Shown piece by piece: positions 58,207-64,000 of a DNA stretch of 64,000 nucleotides. The translations under genes and the position numbers were made by a program. How positions within the stretch are numbered: the stretch's first letter is position 1; each line of letters opens with the position of its first letter. Below the pieces are notes generated by a model. That model worked only from the letters and a program-made list of their open reading frames with translations, made no database searches and was not told the origin of the DNA. Origin of the DNA: Volvariella volvacea V23 (lineage: Eukaryota; Basidiomycota; Agaricomycetes; Agaricales; Pluteaceae); NCBI GenBank assembly GCA_000349905.1, contig KB722736.1:3360754-3424753 (forward strand), in the 5' to 3' direction.

Positions 58207-61122
58207 TTACGATGCTAAACTTCTCCACATACCCTCCTCAGGCAATTTGCTTCGGACTTCCAAGATCTTTAGCGCTCTCTTCCTTCCCCTCTCTCCTGCA
58301 TCCAAGACAGCTTGATTCGACGTCTGCTCTTCGCCTTCGTCCTCCCCTTCGCTGTCCTCATCAATGGTCTCTTGGAAGTCCAATGCACCTGGATCCATCT
58401 CACGTGTTCTCTCCCGTTCAAGATAGGACGCCCGACGAAGTGCGGCGGAGGATGCGTGTTTGGTCGATGTTGGCGCAGAAAAGCCCAGCCGATCAGGCGC
58501 TGCCTGCTGCAAGAGAGTGGTGTTGGGTTGATATGATGCTAGGCTAAGCGCGACAGGTGGTGGAGCCCGGACCGGGATAGGGATAGGCACGGATCCAACA
58601 AACGTGTCGCGATCGTACGAGGTATCTGAAAAGGAATAGTCAGCTTCTACCCATATCAAACAATTAGGTGCAACACACCTTGATCATTCATGCCGTCCTC
58701 ATCATCGTTAACTTTGGCACCATTCAAGAATGTCTCCAAAGCCTTACTGCCCGGCTTCCATGCATTACGATGACTCGGCGTGTCGGCAGCCAACAATTTT
58801 CGCAGGTCACTGGTCTGAGCATCCAGAGGGAGTTTGTCAGCTGGAATAGGTGTTTCTGGCTGTTGTTCTCGTGCCTGCTGACTAGCTGCAAGGGTCTTTT
58901 GCAGCTCCTCTCTCGAAATGATCGGTCGCGCAGAATCAACACCGTGGTGGCCGCGTGGTGGACGCATATGCGATGGGACTGGTAGTGAAGAGGGACGCAA
59001 CGTAGCGAAAGAACCAGATAGGGGCCTCTGCTGACTCCGAAGTTTACGAGGTCTTTGGGGTTTGGGCTCGAGGAGCGGCAATGTCGGTGTGGATTCTGCT
59101 GTCCCATCGGGTGTCGCCGTAGTTGAAGTGGTGTCCTCGTCGATCTCAAAGATCATTTCTAGAAATGCCCTTAGAGTTAGCTCCCGGATGGTCCAGATGA
59201 GCAACGGTGCAAACCTTGAACGTCGTCCGATGACCCCGCGCCTTGACCCTCCTTTTCAGTTCCCGCTTCCCCTTCGCTCTTGATGGTAACGACAGCGGGT
59301 TCAACGTCGAAAGTGACTTTACGCTTGCCCTTGTCTTTCCCATGGGGCTGCTCGGCCTCCTGTTGCCTGCTTGTCTTGGCCTCTCCTGACTCTGGTTTCT
59401 TGACCTGTGACTCATTACGTGGGGTGGCTGATTGCGACGGCGAAGCCTTTTTCGCTCGTTCCTCGTACCGTTGCTGGGTTTGCTGTCGTCGTTCCTCCGC
59501 CTCTTGCCGCTTCGCTTCGTCAACCTTTTCCCGTTCCTGTCTCATCCGTGCCATGTCAGCTTCTAGGTCCCTGAAATATTTGTAGCTGACGGCTGTATTG
59601 ATGGTATCATTCGTTGTCCGCTTGAATTGCAATACGTTGCTTCCCTCCCCATTATCTGCTGTCAGGACGGCGATGTGGACAGGATAAGACTGGCTGGCCA
59701 AGGTCCGACTTGATATAGATCGATCGTCTTCTGACGGCGATGACACATCATCATTGGAATTCTCCCGGGGGTGGTGGAATGACGTTGTGGCCAAAGAGGC
59801 CGAGAGCGCAGAGACTCGTGTTACACTAGGCCCCTTGACAGATGACACCGCTGTCGGTGTAAAGTCACGGATGACCATAGAGCCATGTGTGGGAACAGTG
59901 GCGCCGAGGGTGGCGGCCCTTTCCCTCGATTGCGACGACCGACGAGACGTGAGTTTGGTGGAGGTGATTTCCTTCTCAATCTTGTTCAGTCCTTGTCGGA
60001 AAGTCTTCCACAACCTCTCGACCTGATTACGGAGGTGATCTTCGGTTTTGTTGACCTCCTCGATCTTCTGCTTCGCGATCCGTGCAATGAATGCATCAGC
60101 CTCGGCACGTATTTGTTTTGATTGTTGTTCAGCAAGCGAAGCAAGGTAGACAAAAACGGGGTGGGAGGGTGTGAATGGAGCAGGAAGGAATAACGGCCGT
60201 AATGTTTCCAAGTACGGTATAGGAGCGGGTTCAGGAGGCGGAGGTAACGGTTCTACAATTGAATGTTGCTGTTGCTGTTGCGCGGGTTCTGATTCGTTCT
60301 CAGGCTTGGGTGAACCTGGAGGCGTGGCCGACGGGAGGATGATGGAAAAGATGGGGGAAAAATCGGGGCTAGCCTCCAACCGCGCGACGTCTTCTCCAGC
60401 CTAAAAGCGTATGATAGTACGTCAGAGTCCCGTATAAGCTTCGCGAGCGCATCACACCAAGACAAATGGGAGCAGACGGTAGCAGTAGCATATGAAAATG
60501 AGCGGGAATGCGGGAGGACACCTGCTGGTGACCACCTCGTGGTATCAAGAATCATGATAGATTATCGTTGGATAACATAGCACCATCACTGAATCACGTT
60601 GCAGGCAGGACATAAAGAGGGGGTACAGGAGTAGGCAGAGGAACGGGGCGCACTTACCACACTCTGCCTGTGAACCTCCACCCATCCTGATGAGCTCTTC
60701 ATAATCTCATGTTCCACCCAGTCCTCGGTCGGCAGAAGGGGCCCTTCCCTTGCATCCACCTCGGGGGAGACAACCTGGACGACCCGGTATACCGGTGCCT
60801 CACAGATTAGGCATGTCAACGAGGTGTATCGGGCACATCGAGGTTTTCCCTCGATGTCGGCCTCTCTCGATCGGTTTCTGAGAGTGACCTGGGGATGTGC
60901 CTAGATAGAAAAGCGCATCTTAGCATGTAGTGCTGCTACGAACCAGCTAAATGAAAATTGACTTACAATTTTGATACCCTGTTCGCCGACGTACAGTGGT
61001 ACCCAATCCTGATCGTTGCCGAGATGAGATGGCACAGAGTCGGTTGCGGAAGGCTGGATGCGGATGTTGAGACATTTACACGAATACTGGGCAAGAGGAG
61101 CGCCAGCGACGACGCTCGCCAT
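58207..61122 (-). CDS. Conserved-looking disordered protein with Cys-rich N-terminal domain
   Basis: Function not recognised. The first exon starts MASVVAGAPLAQYSCKCLNI and carries CKC. The next exons (near 60900-60640) read HPQVTLRNRSREADIEGKPR and CARYTSLTCLICEAPVYRVV. The paired CxC and CxxC motifs about 70 residues apart could bind zinc, perhaps a beta-tent fold like Yippee/Mis18/GFA; this is a guess. A large exon (60379-59177) follows with a poly-Gln run, Pro-rich LPPPPEPAPIPYLETLRPLF, then coiled segments (FIARIAKQKIEEVNKTED, LWKTFRQGLNKIEKEI and DMARMRQEREKVDEAKRQEA). The C-terminus is basic/Pro-rich (RPRKLRSQQRPLSGSFATLR) and acidic (TIDEDSEGEDEGEEQ). At least six exons; start ATG 61122 has a good context (CCACCATGG). 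Confidence 0.65.
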
Positions 61123-61722
61123 GGTGGGAGGGAAAAGAGGGATGATGTGTACAAGGAGAAAGCCACGAATGGCAGGACTTAAGGGAGGGGAGGAGTTATC
61201 GTTCAGGTTCAAGATGGCCCAGACGGTGGCACGGATCCGAGTCGGGTAGCCGGACCTCCTCCCAGCATGCCCAACGCAAACTGGTCCCCGGAGGCTCTCC
61301 CCTTATTTTATCCCTCCCCGCATTATTATTCCACCACAATTACCGCATTATTGTCTGCCGTACCAGGCACTAATCTCAGTATTCCCGGGTCTCCCGCGGA
61401 CCAGCTGCACACTCATCCAACGCCGTATCCACCATCCAAGTTTCTCGTGACCCACTTTAGGTATTAAGCACCACAAATTCAACTCCACGTAACCGATTCA
61501 ATCCCGGTGATGGTATTCTCACAAACGACATAAAGACTCCGTAAAACATGACGTGGTCAACTCTTCAACTCCGTGCGATCTGGAGCTCCAGAGGCGAACC
61601 ATCCCGACAGCCGGCAAGCATGAATTCCATCCATGAAGGATCCACTCCACGGCCCTCTCTCCACACCCCTGACACCTCTTGTTCCAATACAGACTGACCA
61701 GTTGTCAACGATACAATTGCGT
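61123..61722. other. Intergenic between two tandem minus-strand genes
   Basis: Upstream region of the Cys-rich-domain gene and 3' flank of the CLPTM1-type gene. Nothing else was recognised. Confidence 0.45.
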
Positions 61723-64000
61723 TCACCGGTCCTTCTTTGACTCTCCCTCCTTCGGCGTTCCTTCAATCACATCCACGTCTTGGGCTAGAACTTGTCCGTA
61801 TTCGTTCACTCGCTTAGGATCAACACGGTAGATCCAGCGCTATTAATTGAAACAGATTCACATATCACAACACGCCATTCGCCGCAGCACTCACCTGATA
61901 CAAGAAAACGAGGAATACCACATCGTCTCTATAGGAATACAAAGGCAATTATCATGAGTCACCCAATCCCCGACAGTGGAACGGTGCGGGGTGGTTTATG
62001 AACGGAGGAATTTATTTACCGGAAACATGCCAGTCGATGCAAAAATGGCATTTTGATGCAGAATCTGGGGTATAGGAGTCAGCTCCGACGTCAATGGACC
62101 AACGCAAACACATGTGTGTATCCCTCGGAAATGGGGTAGATTTGGGGTAGCATCCCAAGCGACACGGAGATATCTGGATTGAACAAATAAATCACATCAC
62201 TTACGCGAACAGGTCATCCACAACGGTGGAAAGGGTCTTGTAAATCATCGCCTTCATGGGCATATGCGCGACACTCTAAGGCATATCCATTCCAAATAAA
62301 ACGTCAGCTCCGAGAGCCCGGACTGAACATCTGGAACATGCCAAACCTTGAGCTTGTAGTTGATAATAAGTTGGGGAACGAGTTGCACCTAGTTTCCGTC
62401 CCAGGATAATCAGTATCCTTGACACTTCTAATGCGAGAAGACTCACAAATCCGAACATGTACACATAGGAGGTAAGCGTCGAGATAATAAAGCTGTACCA
62501 CCCTCTATGTGTTTCGTAAACTAGCGAATATATCGTGTAACCAATCAACGTAGGAACGGCGACATAGGACACATAGCGGAACGCCAGCTTGTCGTATCTA
62601 GGCGCCACAGGAGTCCCGCGTCAACTCAGGAAAGAATGATACCCGCGGAAAGGACTTACTCCTGAGTCTTCTTCTCGTCCTCGCTAAGGATGTGTTTATC
62701 TAACAAAATGCAGGGAAGCGGTAAGGCCCTGCGCGAGCAAAATTAGAGTTCCTTACCTTTGATATCAAGCTTGTATGGCAGAACAGAACCAGCTGGTGCG
62801 GGAACCAGCTTGATATCCACAGCTTTGGTGATCTGAGGGTTAGGTGAGAAAGAGGGAGTTACTTAGCACAGTTACAATTGGAGAAGAGTGGTGGTACCTT
62901 CCAGGCCTCGATCACGACGCCCATCCCGGAACCCATGAGGATCATCCAGCTAGTATTCTCATTATTGTCAATGAGATAGAGCAAGACAATAATCTGCACA
63001 AAAACGTTTGTGATGATCTACAACCAGAGTTAGTTTCTCCACACTTTCCAGAACAATACGAAACATACCGTACTAGCATAACAAGCGGTCGTAAACGCCG
63101 AAGGAAGTAGGAGGGAAAATCTAAGCGTAAAGAGCTAGAAGATGAAAGGGTAACTCACCGAACTGAGACTCCAACCATTTCCTTCTTCTCCCGCCAGTGC
63201 GAAACATCGTTCTTGAACGCCAACATTTCAAACCTGCATTTACATTTTGGTAAGTCGGCGTTTTCATTCTAACGGTATCTACGTACACAACATGTAAGAT
63301 GCTGACAGTGGCCGTTAACGCAAGGAAATAGGGATTCGTTTCTAGGAGCATTCGCTTGATTTCATCGAGTTCGGCGCCAGAACTTCCACCCTGCTGCCGA
63401 GCGGCTTCCTTGAATCCATGGGTCATCGACGCGAACAATTGGAATTTCATGAATGACATAGGCTGGAAGGTGATATGTAGAGGAAGAGTCGGCGTCGTCG
63501 AGTTTAATTCGACGTAATGTTCTCGAAGGTGCCAAAACTCATTGGGGAATATGATGGGCTTGTAGAAACCAACTTTTCCGGTGGCATCACGCTCGCCGTG
63601 GACAATGTGTATGTCTATATGCGGCTGAGGAATGTGAATGTGACTGATACGAATCCGACGTACGTTCTCGAAGTGGCGGGGGCAAGGCCATTAAATCAAT
63701 CTTGGCTGCATCCGAGATAAGCGCTAGAGTAATATTCTATCGGGAACCCATATTCAGCGAGCACCCTTCCGAGTACGGGGACCAACGTACACTGTGCCAA
63801 TGGGGTACGATAACATCAGCCTAGAAACCTTCAGCATGGTAGCCCCGTTGACATAATGTAAAGCTTACCTCTTCTGGCTCCTCCTCCTCGGCTGCCCCAC
63901 TCAACAGATTTTTCTCCTTCCTAACCTTTTGCCTGGGCATATACGGAGTCAACACTAACCAGGTCTTGTGAGTTAAATCTCTTCCGACTGATTTAGGACG
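61723..64000 (-). CDS. CLPTM1: CLPTM1-family multi-pass membrane protein (N-terminus off window)
   Basis: ER/Golgi-type polytopic membrane protein; relatives include human CLPTM1 and CLPTM1L. Starting inside the gene at the right edge, exons (all minus) read MPRQKVRKEKNLLSGAAEEE, NITLALISDAAKIDLMALPP, HIVHGERDATGKVGFYKPII, FPNEFWHLREHYVELN, LHITFQPMSFMKFQLFASM, ETNPYFLALTATVSILHVVF, EMLAFKNDVSHWREKKE, DIKDKHILSEDEKKTQ, the TM pair around LAFRYVSYVAVPTLIGYTIY and WYSFIISTLTSYVYMF, FVQLVPQLIINYKLK, FCIKMPFLHRLACFRDDVV and FLVFLYQRWIYRVDPKRVNE, ending at 61723. The FPNEFWHLRE, MPFLHRLACFRDDVVF and YQRWIYRVD blocks are strongly diagnostic. Many introns are about 50 nt (one is 49 nt near 63650). 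Confidence 0.92.

Noticed and set aside
59754..60121. Plus-strand open frames opposite the Cys-rich-domain gene
   Set aside because: Shadows of the long minus-strand coding exon.

Overview
The window is nuclear DNA of a filamentous basidiomycete, most likely an agaricomycete (mushroom-forming) fungus. Almost every protein gene is cut by short introns of about 50-60 nt with GTRNGY donors and CTAAC-type branch sites. The gene set is a fungal housekeeping set: PAPS reductase, Tom20, Whi3-type RNA-binding protein, RNA polymerase I subunit 2 and an Rcf2-like HIG1 protein. Genes lie on both strands with gaps of a few hundred bases, and there is no operon logic. The assembly has one gap of exactly 100 Ns inside the RNA polymerase I subunit gene.

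Layout. 0-3.1 kb: a minus-strand FG-repeat nucleoporin running off the left edge, and a two-TM membrane protein whose 3' end overlaps it (possibly one gene). 3.7-4.4 kb: cytochrome b5. 4.4-6.2 kb: empty. 6.2-8.8 kb: RNase III plus dsRBD. 9.5-12.1 kb: PAPS reductase and a HIG1 supercomplex factor. 12.9-16.1 kb: Nup98-type nucleoporin, divergent from RPA135 (16.3-20.7 kb). 21.6-25.5 kb: long disordered protein with a predicted histone fold at its N-terminus. 25.8-30.5 kb: Gln/Pro-rich protein ending in C2H2 zinc fingers, divergent from an NDUFAF5-type complex I assembly methyltransferase (30.6-32.1 kb). 33.6-35.1 kb: TRM10, divergent from acyl-protein thioesterase (35.4-36.8 kb). 38.6-39.2 kb: small proline-rich membrane protein. 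41.1-44.3 kb: Whi3-like protein. 45.6 kb: U6 snRNA, minus strand. 46.5-48.0 kb: a gene fragment and a small orphan gene. 48.4-53.5 kb: PP4 regulatory subunit 3 (Psy2/SMEK), divergent from TOM20 (53.7-54.5 kb). 54.8-56.4 kb: SET/MYND-like protein. 58.2-61.1 kb: conserved disordered protein with a Cys-rich N-terminus. 61.7 kb to the right edge: CLPTM1-family membrane protein, N-terminus off the window.

Common themes are mitochondria (cytochrome b5 relative, HIG1 factor, NDUFAF5, Tom20), RNA metabolism (RNase III, Pol I, Trm10, Whi3, U6) and the nuclear pore (two FG nucleoporins), but these are unlinked housekeeping genes. I found no transposon, CRISPR array, biosynthetic cluster or tRNA that I can support, and no convincing new multi-gene system. 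The most interesting points are single-gene features: a histone fold spliced through a 12-nt micro-exon, a Nup98 domain that stops at its own cleavage site, a SET domain with altered catalytic residues, a possible transmembrane FG nucleoporin and a 557-nt intron inside the RNase III signature.

All gene models come from reading frames, splice signals and remembered family patterns; no database search was run.
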